14,629 nucleotides of DNA, from contig JAHFCD010000002.1 in NCBI GenBank assembly GCA_023249695.1, forward strand, positions 1 to 14,629, written 5' to 3'. This stretch comes from Elusimicrobiota bacterium (GTDB taxonomy: Bacteria; Elusimicrobiota; Elusimicrobia; UBA1565; UBA9628). Shown here piece after piece: positions 1 through 7,088 of the stretch. Made by a program: the position numbers and the translations under genes. Each line of letters starts with the position of its first letter. Position 1 is the stretch's first letter. The notes under the pieces are model-generated. The model searched no databases and was not told where the DNA came from. It was given only the letters and a program-made list of their open reading frames with translations.

Positions 1-1
1 C

Positions 2-622
2 ATCGAGACCCTGACTCTTAGGGAATATGTCGCGCTTTCTCCTTGGGCCCGCTGGAAGTACCGCGCCTACCGCTCCGTCCCGGTCCTCTTCTTCATCGGC
101 CCCGCGTTCCACTTCGTCGTCTACCACCGCTGGCCCGGCATCATTCCCTCGGACTGGCGCTCGGAGCGCCGCAGCATCCTCCTCAATGACCTGGTCCTGG
201 TCGGACTGCTGTACCTCGCCCACCGCACGGTTGGGCTCGGTCCGTTCTTCCTCGTCCAGCTCGCCGTCGGGATCATGACCGCGATCGCCGGCGTGTGGCT
301 GTTCTACGTCCAGCATCAGTTCGAGGGCACCTACTGGAGCAAGGACTCGGGCTGGGACCTCGTCACCGCGAGCCTGAAGGGCAGCTCTTATTTCGAGCTG
401 CCGCGCGTCCTGCAGTGGCTGACCGGGAACATCGGCTTCCACCACATCCACCATCTGAACAGCCGCATACCGAACTACAAGCTCGAGCGCTGCATGAACG
501 AGAACCCCGTCCTGCAGAACCCCTCGCGGGTGACGTTCTGGAAAAGCTTCCAGTGCGTCTCGCTGACCTTGTGGGACGAAGAGAGCCAGAAGCTCGTCGG
601 TTTCGACGCCGTTTCCGTCTAA
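2..622 (+). CDS. Fatty acid desaturase, C-terminal part (5' end outside window)
   Basis: The open frame enters from the left edge and gives 206 residues before TAA. It matches the C-terminal half of membrane fatty-acid desaturases (PF00487, omega-6/delta-12-like), di-iron enzymes that put a double bond into acyl chains at the membrane. Visible marks are a hydrophobic stretch at fragment residues 62-103, the segment QHQFEGTYW at 104-112 that is typical of the bacterial group, and the third histidine box HHIHH at 147-151 followed by LNSRIPNYKL. The first two histidine boxes must lie upstream of the window, so start and promoter are not visible. The stop overlaps the stop of the convergent DUF1287 gene. 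The family is clear; regiospecificity cannot be read from this fragment. Confidence 0.9.
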   Translation: METLTLREYVALSPWARWKYRAYRSVPVLFFIGPAFHFVVYHRWPGIIPSDWRSERRSILLNDLVLVGLLYLAHRTVGLGPFFLVQLAVGIMTAIAGVWLFYVQHQFEGTYWSKDSGWDLVTASLKGSSYFELPRVLQWLTGNIGFHHIHHLNSRIPNYKLERCMNENPVLQNPSRVTFWKSFQCVSLTLWDEESQKLVGFDAVSV

Positions 623-1191
623 GGCGCGTACCGGTAGTGCCCGATGACCTTCCAGTCGAACAGGACGTCCTCGCGCTTGGGCCCCGCGCCGATATTGTGC
701 ACGATCATCGGCTTGTCCGCGCCGGGCGGGCCCGCGACGACGACGCCGATGTGGGTGACGCCGCCGCCCAGGTCCCAGGCCACCAGGTCCCCGGCCCGAT
801 AGTCCGCGGCCTTATGCGTGACCGGCAATGACGCGCCGCGCCGCGTGAAAAAGGTCATGAGGTTGGGCACGCGGCGGTGGTCGATGTTCGGGTCGGGCGC
901 GCGCCGGCCCCAATTCTTCGGGTAGACGGAGAAGTTATTCGCCATGTCCTCGTGCACCGCGACCTGAAGGTCGAGGCCCGCCTTCCGGTACGCGCGGATG
1001 ACGACGTCCGTGCACACGCCGGTGCCCGGCGGAACGTCGCCCCCGGGGTAGGCGAGCTTGAAGTAGCGCCCGTCGTACACGACGTGCTCCTTCGTCTGCG
1101 CCTGCGCCGCCTCCGTGACCGCTTTCGTAAAAAGCGCGTCCGCGCGGGCCGGGACGGCCGTCCAGATCAGGGCCAGGAAGAACAGGATCAT
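619..1191 (-). CDS. Exported DUF1287 family protein
   Basis: A 190-residue protein with a signal peptide of about 17 residues, hydrophobic at 2-13 and cleaved after ARA. The mature part matches DUF1287 (PF06940) over its full length: GVCTDVVIRAYR, NIDHRRVPNL, GDLVAWDL, THIGVVV, IVHNIGAGP and a final GHYRY. The conserved Cys60, His147 and His165 resemble an NlpC/P60-like cysteine-hydrolase arrangement, so periplasmic action on peptidoglycan or peptides is plausible, but the family has no proven activity that I know of. ATG at 1191 is chosen because it starts the signal peptide; the frame stays open far upstream but that part is Arg-rich shadow sequence. There is no Shine-Dalgarno site, and TATACT lies 6 nt before the ATG. 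The gene is divergent from the lytic transglycosylase, another likely wall enzyme. Confidence 0.88.
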   Translation of the reverse strand: MILFFLALIWTAVPARADALFTKAVTEAAQAQTKEHVVYDGRYFKLAYPGGDVPPGTGVCTDVVIRAYRKAGLDLQVAVHEDMANNFSVYPKNWGRRAPDPNIDHRRVPNLMTFFTRRGASLPVTHKAADYRAGDLVAWDLGGGVTHIGVVVAGPPGADKPMIVHNIGAGPKREDVLFDWKVIGHYRYAP

Positions 1192-1197
1192 GCCCCG

Positions 1198-1227
1198 AGT
1201 ATAGCCCACGAAAGCCTCTCTTGACAG
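1198..1227 (-). promoter_or_regulatory. Candidate leaderless promoter of the DUF1287 gene
   Basis: On the minus strand, CTGTCA (1227-1222, 4/6 to the -35 consensus), an 18-nt spacer and TATACT (1203-1198, 5/6 to the -10 consensus) lie 6 nt before the ATG at 1191. This puts the predicted transcript start at or next to the start codon. The -35 overlaps the plus-strand TTGACA of the opposite gene. Confidence 0.5.
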
Positions 1228-1251
1228 GCTCCCGCGGTCCGGACACACTAT
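1221..1251 (+). promoter_or_regulatory. Candidate promoter of the lytic transglycosylase gene
   Basis: A perfect TTGACA at 1221-1226 is followed after 17-19 nt by CACACT or CACTAT (1244-1251) as a weak -10. The predicted leader to the ATG at 1272 is about 15 nt and has no Shine-Dalgarno site. The -35 occupies the same bases as the -35 of the divergent DUF1287 gene, so the two promoters probably compete or are co-regulated. Confidence 0.45.
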
Positions 1252-1271
1252 GGCGTGTCCCGGCCCTCCGC

Positions 1272-2773
1272 ATGAAGTCCGTTCGCCTCTTCGCCGTCGC
1301 CGCGGGCGTGGCCGTTCTCCTGCTGCTGTCGTGGGCCGCGTCCTCGCGCCGGCCGCGGTCGCCGGCCGAGCCGGCCCGGCCAGATCCGACGAGCGACGCC
1401 CCGGAGAGCGCCGAGCTTGCCCCCGCGCCCGCCCCCGAGGCCGTCCCCGGCGAACTCCCTCCCCCCGAGCCGGTGATGACGCAGTCGGTCCAACGGCGCT
1501 TTTCGAGCCCGAGCGCGAGCGCGGCCGGAAATTTGCCGGGAGAAGAGCCCGTGAGCGCGCCGGCCGCCTCCCCGGCCGCCGCGCGCCTCGCCGACGGCGG
1601 CGTGAACCTGCCCGGCGGCTACGGCGCGCCCACGGCGAGCGTCGGACGAATCTCCGGCGCGGAGGGCGCGGCCGGGAACGGCGGCGGAGCCGGAGACGGG
1701 AGCGGCGCCGCCGCGCGGCCCGGCACGAACGTTCGTCCCTCGGCGGGCCGCGAAGATTCCTCCGTGAAGGGCCGCAAGCCGGACGACGCCCCGCCGCCGC
1801 GAACCTGGTCAGCGCGGCGCACGGCCTCAAGGCACGGGGCGACGCGGCGGCGATGCGAGCCGACGCCAGCCTGGAGACGGGCATCATGCGCCAGATCGCG
1901 GTCGACAACAAGGTGGACGCCGGAATCCGCGGCGCCATCGACCGCCTCTCCCGCTCGGGACAGCCGGTCACGCCGGAAGACGTGGAGGAAGCCGCGGAGG
2001 AGGTGGTGCGCAGCCACGGCCTCCGGCCGCAAGACGTGGACATGGAAACGGCCATCGCGCGCGCCTCCGGCCCTCCTCCTCCGCCCGTCTCCGACGCCGA
2101 GTACTCCCAGGCCGTCAAGCTGATCGTCTCCACGCCCCCCCTCGACCCGGAGACCAAGGCGGAGGTCCAGCGGCTGGCCGATAAGCCGCCGCCGCCGCGA
2201 GCGCCCGCTCCGCGCGGAGCGCTCGACGCCTTTCGGAAGAATCAGGACGTCTTCGACAAGGCATACAAGGACTTCGGCGTGAAGCCCGAGCACATCCTGG
2301 GCATACTCGGCGTCGAGACGGGCTGGGGCCGCAACACGGGGAAGTTTCCGCTCCCGGCGACCCTGCGTGCGATCAGCGAGAAGACCGGCCCCGACGGGCG
2401 CCCCACGAAGTCCGCGATCCGCGCCGGGCGCGACCTCGCCGCCTTGGCCCGGCTCTCGGCGCAGGGGAACCTCGGCGGGCTGACGCCCGACCAGATTCGC
2501 GGCTCCTACGCCGGGGCGATGGGCATACCGCAGTTCCTGCCCACGAGCTGGGAGGCGCTCGCCCGTTCTCCCGACGGAGGAAAGCGCGACCCGTTCAACT
2601 TCGGCGACGCCGCGTACTCGGTGGGCCATTACCTCCGGGCCAGCGGCTACAGCAAGGACGTTCCCCGCTCCATCTGGGGCTACAATCACTCGCAGGAATA
2701 CGTGGACAAGGTGCTGGGGCTGTCCGCCGACGTGAAGGCCAGCCTCGGCGCGGCTCAACCGCCGCGCAAGTAA
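1272..2773 (+). CDS. MltB-type lytic murein transglycosylase, reading frame broken near 1789
   Basis: Two frames together make one protein. From ATG 1272 the first frame gives a signal or anchor segment (hydrophobic residues about 5-22) and a long Ala/Pro/Gly linker, about 173 residues. It then becomes Arg-rich nonsense and ends at 2123. The -1 frame takes over near 1789-1800 and runs to TAA 2773 with a clear SLT_2/MltB domain (PF13406): GILGVETGWGRNTG with the catalytic Glu codon at 2315-2317, then AGAMGIPQFLPTSW and WGYNHSQEYVDKVL. Such enzymes cut the MurNAc-GlcNAc bond of peptidoglycan, forming 1,6-anhydroMurNAc. One extra C in the CCCC run at 1789-1792 would join the frames as DAPAAANLVSAAHG, so a base-call error or a recent mutation is likely. 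There is no lipobox cysteine and no obvious peptidoglycan-binding domain. The stop lies 2 nt from the stop of the next, convergent gene. Confidence 0.8.
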
Positions 2774-2775
2774 GC

Positions 2776-3336
2776 CTACTTCGTGACGGCGGCCGCGGCC
2801 GCCGCGGCGGCGGCCGGATCCACGACGGGGGGCGCGCTCCCGCTTCCCCCGCTCATCGCGCTGCCCGTGAATCCCACGCCGGAGCCGCCGTTGAGGCCGG
2901 AGAACGCGCCGGAGTTCAGGCGCGGCTGATGAAAGGCCTTCATCGCGGGCTTCACGGCGGCGGGAGCGGGCTCGGCCTTCACGGCGGCCTCGGGTGGAGC
3001 TTCGGCCTGCGGCGGGGCCTGGGGCGGGGCGGCCCTCGGGACCGGCTTCGGCGCGCGCATGTCGTCGTCGATCTTGAGCAGGCCGATGCCCGACGCGGGC
3101 GCCTCCGTCGTGACGACGGCCTTCGGCGGCGGGGGCGGCGCGTCCTCGGAGCGCGCGGGGAAAAGCTTGCGGTAATCCTTCGACGCCTCGGCGACCGCGG
3201 CGACGGCCGCGCGTTCCCGCAGGAAGCGCCAGCCCGCGAAAGCGACCATCAGGAGCAGGATCACGAATACGGCGACCTTCTTCGGATCCAGCGGCGGGAC
3301 TTCTTCCTCTTCGTCTTGGCCGAGGCTCGGGTTCAT
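2776..3336 (-). CDS. Single-pass membrane protein with Pro/Ala-rich extracytoplasmic part, function unknown
   Basis: A 186-residue protein that I do not recognise. Residues 1-20 are acidic (DEEEEV) and probably cytoplasmic; 20-36 form one transmembrane helix (VAVFVILLLMVAFAGW) followed by basic residues. Residues 37-60 could be a short helix. Residues 65-135 are a Pro/Ala/Lys linker, 140-170 are Gly/Ser-rich, and a nine-alanine run lies near the C-terminus. The layout resembles envelope-spanning linker or scaffold proteins, but there is no catalytic or binding domain. It has a good promoter that overlaps the end of the upstream adenosine-deaminase-family gene, so it is probably transcribed on its own as well as by read-through. 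The compositional bias keeps any homology call weak. Confidence 0.72.
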   Translation of the reverse strand: MNPSLGQDEEEEVPPLDPKKVAVFVILLLMVAFAGWRFLRERAAVAAVAEASKDYRKLFPARSEDAPPPPPKAVVTTEAPASGIGLLKIDDDMRAPKPVPRAAPPQAPPQAEAPPEAAVKAEPAPAAVKPAMKAFHQPRLNSGAFSGLNGGSGVGFTGSAMSGGSGSAPPVVDPAAAAAAAAAVTK

Positions 3337-3349
3337 GGCGTCTTTCCCA

Positions 3350-3377
3350 ATTATAGCCTCGCGGCGGAATTAATCAA
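3350..3377 (-). promoter_or_regulatory. Promoter of the single-pass membrane protein gene
   Basis: On the minus strand TTGATT (3377-3372), a 16-nt spacer and a perfect TATAAT (3355-3350) precede the ATG at 3336 by 13 nt. The -35 overlaps the last bases of the deaminase gene. The transcript should start near 3343, so the leader is only about 7 nt and the GGGAAAG at 3348-3342 would lie at or before the 5' end. Confidence 0.6.
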
Positions 3378-4470
3378 GGGCGGCGGCGGCGTCCCGCTCG
3401 AAGCGCGCCGCGAGCTCCCGTCGGCCCGCCTCCGGCAGGAACAGGGACCAGAGCCCGTCCCACGCCGTCTCCAACAGCTCCTCGGCGGTAAAGCCCGCGT
3501 CCCGCGAGAGCGCCTCGTATTCGTGGGCGAGGTCGATTCCAAAGACGCCGGGATCGTCGGTGCTGAGCGCGATCTTCAGGCCCGCGTCCTTCCACGCTCG
3601 CGCCGGATGCTCCCGGTACGAGGCGACGGAGCCGGTCCGGATGTTCGACGTGGGATTGACCTCGACGACCACGCCCCGCCGTATGACCTCCTTCAGCAGA
3701 TCCGGCCGCTCGCGCAGCATGATCCCGTGGCCGATGCGGTCCACGCCGATCTCGAGCGCATCCTCGATCTCGCCGCCGCGCGGAGACTCGCCGGCGTGCG
3801 CGGTCAGGCCGAGGCCGGCCGCGCGCCCGCGCCGCAGCCAATCCCCGTACTCGGACAGCGCCTGGTCCCCCGGCCCCGCGTCGGCCACGTCGAGGCCGAC
3901 GACGCCGCGCCCCGCGTAGTCCACGGCGAGCGCCGCCATCGCCGCGTTGGCCGAACGGTCCACCACGGCGAACGGGCGCAGCAGGCAGACGATGACGCCG
4001 CTGCCGACGCCGAAGTCCGCGCGGCCCCGCTCCAGGCCGCGCAGCGCGGCGTCGAGCACGGCCTTCATCGGAAAATCCGCGGTTTGCTGAAGCGAGGGCG
4101 CGAAGCGGACCTCGGCGTACAGTATGTTCTGCCGCGCGCAGTCCCGCGCCAGCTCATAGGCGCTGAGCTCGACGGCCGGCGCCGAGCGCAGCAGCGGATA
4201 GAACGCATGAAAGGCGTCGAGGACCGCGGACAGCGTCGCGCGCGGCTGATCCACGACCACCTTCCGCCGTATCTCCGACACGCTGAGGCCGCGCAGCGGC
4301 GATTGCGGCGTCGTTTGGGCCAGGCGGAACACGGTCTCCGGCGACAGCGCCCCGTCGAGGTGCAGGTGCGTCTCGACCTTGGGCAGATCCGCCGCGAGTC
4401 GGGCCGTTCGCTCCGGGGTCCAACGACCGCGACGGGCCGCCGAACGCAGGGATTCAGGCAAGGAAGGCAT
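3370..4470 (-). CDS. Adenosine deaminase family protein
   Basis: A 366-residue amidohydrolase of the adenosine/AMP deaminase family (PF00962), of normal length. The zinc-binding and catalytic motifs are complete: HLHLDG (His35, His37), TAHAGES (His225, catalytic Glu228), RIGHG (His248) and STDDPG (Asp305, Asp306). It probably hydrolyses a 6-amino purine nucleoside or base in the cytoplasm. Adenosine is the default substrate, but adenine deaminases and the aminodeoxyfutalosine deaminase of menaquinone synthesis share these motifs, so the substrate is open. ATG 4470 is preferred over the ATG at 4500 because residue-level similarity starts later and TAAAAT lies 5 nt before 4470, as in several neighbours. 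The divergent neighbour is the DUF1059 gene; the membrane-protein gene follows on the same strand. Confidence 0.88.
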   Translation of the reverse strand: MPSLPESLRSAARRGRWTPERTARLAADLPKVETHLHLDGALSPETVFRLAQTTPQSPLRGLSVSEIRRKVVVDQPRATLSAVLDAFHAFYPLLRSAPAVELSAYELARDCARQNILYAEVRFAPSLQQTADFPMKAVLDAALRGLERGRADFGVGSGVIVCLLRPFAVVDRSANAAMAALAVDYAGRGVVGLDVADAGPGDQALSEYGDWLRRGRAAGLGLTAHAGESPRGGEIEDALEIGVDRIGHGIMLRERPDLLKEVIRRGVVVEVNPTSNIRTGSVASYREHPARAWKDAGLKIALSTDDPGVFGIDLAHEYEALSRDAGFTAEELLETAWDGLWSLFLPEAGRRELAARFERDAAAALD

Positions 4471-4475
4471 GCTCC

Positions 4476-4481
4476 ATTTTA
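4476..4481 (-). promoter_or_regulatory. Candidate -10 element of the deaminase gene (leaderless)
   Basis: TAAAAT on the minus strand (5/6 to TATAAT) ends 5 nt before the ATG at 4470. No convincing -35 is seen. The intervening GGAGC is too close to the ATG to act as a normal Shine-Dalgarno site. Confidence 0.4.
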
Positions 4482-4590
4482 CCAATTGCTCCGGAAGCAA
4501 AAGCTTTACAAAGCCCCCCGGCGACGCGGAGGTACACTATCAACGAGAGCCGGCGTCTCCGTCGGGCTCCGGCCCCGGAAGGTGAGACTT

Positions 4591-4788
4591 ATGGACAGCA
4601 AAGAGAGGGTGATCTTGGATTGCCGCGATTACCCGGAGTCGAAGTGCACGTTGGCCTTCTCCGGCAAGGAGGAGGAGGTTCTGGAGATCGCGGAGTACCA
4701 TGCAACGTCCAAGCACGGCTACAAGATAGAGCCCAAGCTGCGCGAGCAGCTTCGCTCGATGTTGAAACAGGAGGCGTTGGCGCGGTGA
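4591..4788 (+). CDS. Small DUF1059 family protein
   Basis: A 65-residue soluble protein. The pattern of an early Cys (CRDYPESKC, Cys11 and Cys19), the central EEEVLEIAEYH and the HG in KHGYKIEP matches DUF1059 (PF06348), a family of about 60 residues with no known function. Start choice is firm: GGAAGGTGA lies about 6 nt before ATG 4591. The -10-like TACACT at 4533-4538 would give a leader of about 45 nt. The same frame is open for 1.6 kb upstream, but that is antisense shadow of the deaminase and membrane-protein genes. It is convergent with the short-chain dehydrogenase gene, with 61 nt between the stops. Confidence 0.85.
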   Translation: MDSKERVILDCRDYPESKCTLAFSGKEEEVLEIAEYHATSKHGYKIEPKLREQLRSMLKQEALAR

Positions 4789-4811
4789 TGATCATCGACC
4801 GCGTAGAGGAA

Positions 4812-4838
4812 GCCGGCGCGGCCAGCCGCCGCGTCGGC
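4812..4838. terminator. Hairpin between convergent genes
   Basis: GCCGGCGCGGC (4812-4822), loop CAGCC, then GCCGCGTCGGC (4828-4838) form an 11-bp stem with one G-U pair. It sits between the DUF1059 and dehydrogenase stops. No T tract follows on either strand, so it may only stabilise 3' ends or assist termination. Confidence 0.35.
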
Positions 4839-4849
4839 CTCGTTGCGCC

Positions 4850-5626
4850 TCAGGCCGTCTTGCGCTTGAAGGCGAACGGTCCGAACGCCTGCATCACCGG
4901 CATCACCTGCAGGCGATTGATGTTCACACGGCGCGGCAAGGTGGCCGACCAGAAGATCGTCTCGGCGACGTCGTCGGCGGACAGCGGGTCGATCCCCTGG
5001 TACGGCCGGCCGGCCAGATCGGCGTCCCCCTTGAATCGCACCAGCGAGAACTCGGTCTCGGCCAGGCCCGGCTCGACGCTCGTCACCCGCACGTTGGAGC
5101 CGAGCAGATCGGCGCGCAGGTTCAGCCCGAACTGCTTCACGAACGCCTTGGTCGCGCCATAAACGTTGCCGCCCGGATACGGGAAGTCCGAGGCGACCGA
5201 TCCGAGCAGGATCACGTGCCCCTCGTCGCGTTTGACCATGCCGGGCAGGGCCGCGCGCACGGTGTAGAGCAGGCCGTTGATGTTAGTCGCGATCATCGCG
5301 TCCCAATCCTCCAGGTCGGCCTCCTGCGCCGGCCCAAGCCCCAACGCCAGGCCCGCGTTGGCCACGACGACGTTGATCTTGGCGAACTCCTTGGGCAGCG
5401 CGTCGAGCGCCGCCGTCACCTGCCGCCGTTCCCGGACGTCGAACTCCGCGATGCGGCAGCGCGGCCCGAGCTCCCGCTTCAAGGCCTTCAGGCGGTCCGC
5501 GCGGCGGCCGGTCGCGATCACCTTCGCGCCCTCCTTGATGAAGCGGCGGCAGACGGCCGCTCCGAAGCCGGAGGTCGCCCCGGTGACGAGCACGGTCAAG
5601 GTCTTCGCGTCGATCGAGCTTTTCAT
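4850..5626 (-). CDS. ydfG: Short-chain dehydrogenase, YdfG-like NADP-dependent 3-hydroxy acid dehydrogenase
   Basis: A 258-residue classical SDR. The Rossmann motif TGATSGFG (15-22), TGRR at 39-42 (Arg41/42 suggest NADP), NAG (90-92), Ser143 and the YGATK pair Tyr156/Lys160 are all present. The C-terminal part, with a DPLSADDVAETIFW-type segment and VNINRLQVMPVMQ, closely resembles E. coli YdfG, which oxidises serine, threonine and 3-hydroxy acids and reduces malonic semialdehyde. The exact substrate is inferred. ATG 5626 is chosen because AGGAAG lies 4 nt upstream and the SDR fold begins here; the longer frame to 5752 overlaps the upstream gene. It follows the membrane-protein gene after 8 nt, so the two are very likely co-transcribed. 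Confidence 0.88.
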   Translation of the reverse strand: MKSSIDAKTLTVLVTGATSGFGAAVCRRFIKEGAKVIATGRRADRLKALKRELGPRCRIAEFDVRERRQVTAALDALPKEFAKINVVVANAGLALGLGPAQEADLEDWDAMIATNINGLLYTVRAALPGMVKRDEGHVILLGSVASDFPYPGGNVYGATKAFVKQFGLNLRADLLGSNVRVTSVEPGLAETEFSLVRFKGDADLAGRPYQGIDPLSADDVAETIFWSATLPRRVNINRLQVMPVMQAFGPFAFKRKTA

Positions 5627-5634
5627 GTGGCTTC

Positions 5635-6387
5635 CTAGCGCAGTCCGAAGATGACGACCAGATACTGGATGGATTGGAGCGTCAGGCCCAGCCCGATCAT
5701 CGCCAAGCCGATCACCGCGAGCTGACGCTCGGGGAGATTCTCGATCCACCACTCGAAGCGCGGGCTGACCGCCCCGACCAGCGCGCTGACGGCCCCGACG
5801 GTCAGCCCGATCGTCAGGCCGAAGCCCAAGGCGCCGAAGCTGCGCGATTCGAACCAGCCGGTCAGCGCGCCCGCCAGACCGACGGCGAAGGCGCGCACGA
5901 GACCCGACTTCCAGGCGCGGAGGCGGAAGGACGCACCCGCGCCCGCCTCGTAGTCATAGGTCGGGGCGTAGCGCAGGCGGTACACGATCGCGAGGAGCAG
6001 CGCGTTGAGCGCGCCGAACACGAAGGCGAACTCGCGCCCGAAGCGGTGGAGGCAGGCGAAACCGAGGAGGAGGCCGCGCGCGACGCCGAAATACGGCAGA
6101 TGGAACAGCGGCGAGCTGCCGTACTTGCGCTGATGATAGGCGACGCGCCAGAACTCGAGCGCAAGGATCCCGCCGAGGCCGACGCCGGCCACCGCCCCGA
6201 AGAACGGACCGAACACGAGGCCGTAGCCGAGGCCGAAGATCAGCCCGTAGGTGGCCACGCGCACGCCCAGCCCAAGCGGCCCGCTCCGGCCCCCGAGGAG
6301 CTCATAGGTCAGGTACACGCCGCCGATCGCGTCGCAGCCGATCCCCGCCACGGCGCACCACGCGATCTCCTTGCTCGTGAGAATCAC
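5635..6387 (-). CDS. Polytopic membrane protein, function unknown
   Basis: A 250-residue protein, read here from a GTG start, with about six hydrophobic segments: roughly 8-30, 42-76 (probably two passes), 100-112, 120-137, 163-205 (probably two) and 222-248. It is rich in Gly/Ala/Leu, with repeated GLGxGL-type patterns, a basic loop near residues 81-90 and a Tyr/Arg-rich loop at 136-160. I recognise no transporter or enzyme family. GTG 6387 is chosen because CATAAT lies 5 nt upstream; an ATG overlapping that hexamer is in another frame. It is the first gene of a unit with the YdfG-like dehydrogenase and begins just after the terminator of the upstream exported-protein gene. Confidence 0.75.
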   Translation of the reverse strand: MILTSKEIAWCAVAGIGCDAIGGVYLTYELLGGRSGPLGLGVRVATYGLIFGLGYGLVFGPFFGAVAGVGLGGILALEFWRVAYHQRKYGSSPLFHLPYFGVARGLLLGFACLHRFGREFAFVFGALNALLLAIVYRLRYAPTYDYEAGAGASFRLRAWKSGLVRAFAVGLAGALTGWFESRSFGALGFGLTIGLTVGAVSALVGAVSPRFEWWIENLPERQLAVIGLAMIGLGLTLQSIQYLVVIFGLR

Positions 6388-6392
6388 GGTGC

Positions 6393-6401
6393 ATTATGGC
6401 A
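6393..6401 (-). promoter_or_regulatory. Candidate extended -10 promoter of the membrane-protein/dehydrogenase unit
   Basis: On the minus strand TGCCATAAT combines an extended -10 TG with CATAAT (5/6), ending 5 nt before the GTG at 6387. It directly follows the T tract of the upstream terminator. No -35 is clear, which is usual for extended -10 promoters. Confidence 0.45.
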
Positions 6402-6446
6402 AAAAGCGCCCCCGGCCGATTCGCCGCGGCGAATCGCACCGGGGGC
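6401..6446 (-). terminator. Intrinsic terminator of the exported Cys-protein gene
   Basis: Read on the minus strand, GCCCCCGG pairs with CCGGGGGC (6446-6439 with 6415-6408), and within it GATTCGCC pairs with GGCGAATC (6435-6428 with 6425-6418). The long interrupted GC-rich stem is followed by GC and five T (6405-6401). It lies 15 nt past the stop at 6462. Confidence 0.8.
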
Positions 6447-6461
6447 TCGCGATCGCCGAGC

Positions 6462-6989
6462 CTACCGGCAGTCGGCGGCCGTGCGTTCCGCGACGGCCTG
6501 CGCCCGCTCATGGCTGAAGGTCACGCCGCGGATCGTCGTCGCGACCGTCTCGATCAGGGTCACCCGGCAGATCTCGCCCTCCATCGCGGTCTCCTTGCGC
6601 AGGATCACGCGAACCTTGATCGCGTCCACGCCCTCCCCCGTCTTCAGTATGTCCTGGGGGCCTCTTTCGCCACAGGCGCCGGCCGACACGCAGGGCGCGC
6701 CTTCGCGGGTGTTGCGGTGATTCAGGACGGTCAGGTCCGCGAGCGCCGGGACGAGGACCTTGAGCATCGGCTCGGAGTAGTCCGCCCGCGAGCACTTCAC
6801 GGTCTGGGCGTTGAGCGCGGCGTTCACCGTCGTCGTCCGGTCGCTGACCGTCGCCAGCGCGGACTTCGCGTTGGACGCCTTCACCGCCGTCTGGAGCGCC
6901 GCCAGCGGCGCGGCGAGCACGTCCCCCGTCTCCTCGGCCCCGGCCGGAACCGCCATTATGCTCATCAGAACCAACGCTATCGCCTTCAT
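6462..6989 (-). CDS. Exported protein of unknown function with five cysteines
   Basis: A 175-residue protein with a clear signal peptide (residues 1-18, MKAIALVLMSIMAVPAGA, cleaved before EE). I do not recognise the mature domain. It has five cysteines (66, 100, 106, 141, 174); the CVSAGAC pair at 100-106 sits in a loop-like stretch and could form a disulfide in the periplasm. The N-terminal half is predicted helical (Ala-rich 25-60) and the C-terminal half mostly beta (VRVILRKET, EICRVTLIETVATT). ATG 6989 is supported by GGAGG 4 nt upstream. The gene is divergent from a LysR-type regulator 99 nt away, making it a candidate target, and ends in a strong intrinsic terminator. Confidence 0.78.
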   Translation of the reverse strand: MKAIALVLMSIMAVPAGAEETGDVLAAPLAALQTAVKASNAKSALATVSDRTTTVNAALNAQTVKCSRADYSEPMLKVLVPALADLTVLNHRNTREGAPCVSAGACGERGPQDILKTGEGVDAIKVRVILRKETAMEGEICRVTLIETVATTIRGVTFSHERAQAVAERTAADCR

Positions 6990-7043
6990 ATCGCCTCCAT
7001 GACGCCTAGAGAAACTATCGCATGGGACGCCCTATTCCATCCA

Positions 7044-7058
7044 GTACATAAACTGTAC
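7044..7058. promoter_or_regulatory. Candidate LysR-type operator (T-N11-A dyad)
   Basis: GTACA-TAAAC-TGTAC is a 5-bp-arm dyad that contains T-N11-A (T7045, A7057), the classic LysR-type box. It lies in the divergent intergenic region and overlaps the likely -35 of the regulator gene, as expected for an autoregulated LysR family member that also controls the divergent gene. Confidence 0.45.
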
Positions 7059-7083
7059 AGCTGTATTGCGTTTAAGTCACAAT
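7054..7083 (+). promoter_or_regulatory. Candidate leaderless promoter of the LysR-type regulator
   Basis: TGTACA (7054-7059, 4/6), an 18-nt spacer and CACAAT (7078-7083, 4/6) end 5 nt before the GTG at 7089. The -35 lies inside the candidate operator dyad. Confidence 0.4.
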
Positions 7084-7088
7084 AGGCC

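Noticed and set aside
1785..1800. Programmed -1 ribosomal frameshift in the transglycosylase gene
   Set aside because: There is no X-XXY-YYZ slippery heptamer in the zero frame and no need for two products is apparent; a one-base indel in the C4 run is simpler.
1192..2157. Long N-terminal extension of the DUF1287 frame on the minus strand
   Set aside because: It is antisense to the transglycosylase and Arg/Ser-rich, and a signal peptide with a -10 element marks the start at 1191.
2929..4590. Long plus-strand frame upstream of and in frame with DUF1059
   Set aside because: Arg/Gly/Leu-rich shadow of the deaminase and membrane-protein genes; a good Shine-Dalgarno site marks the DUF1059 start at 4591.
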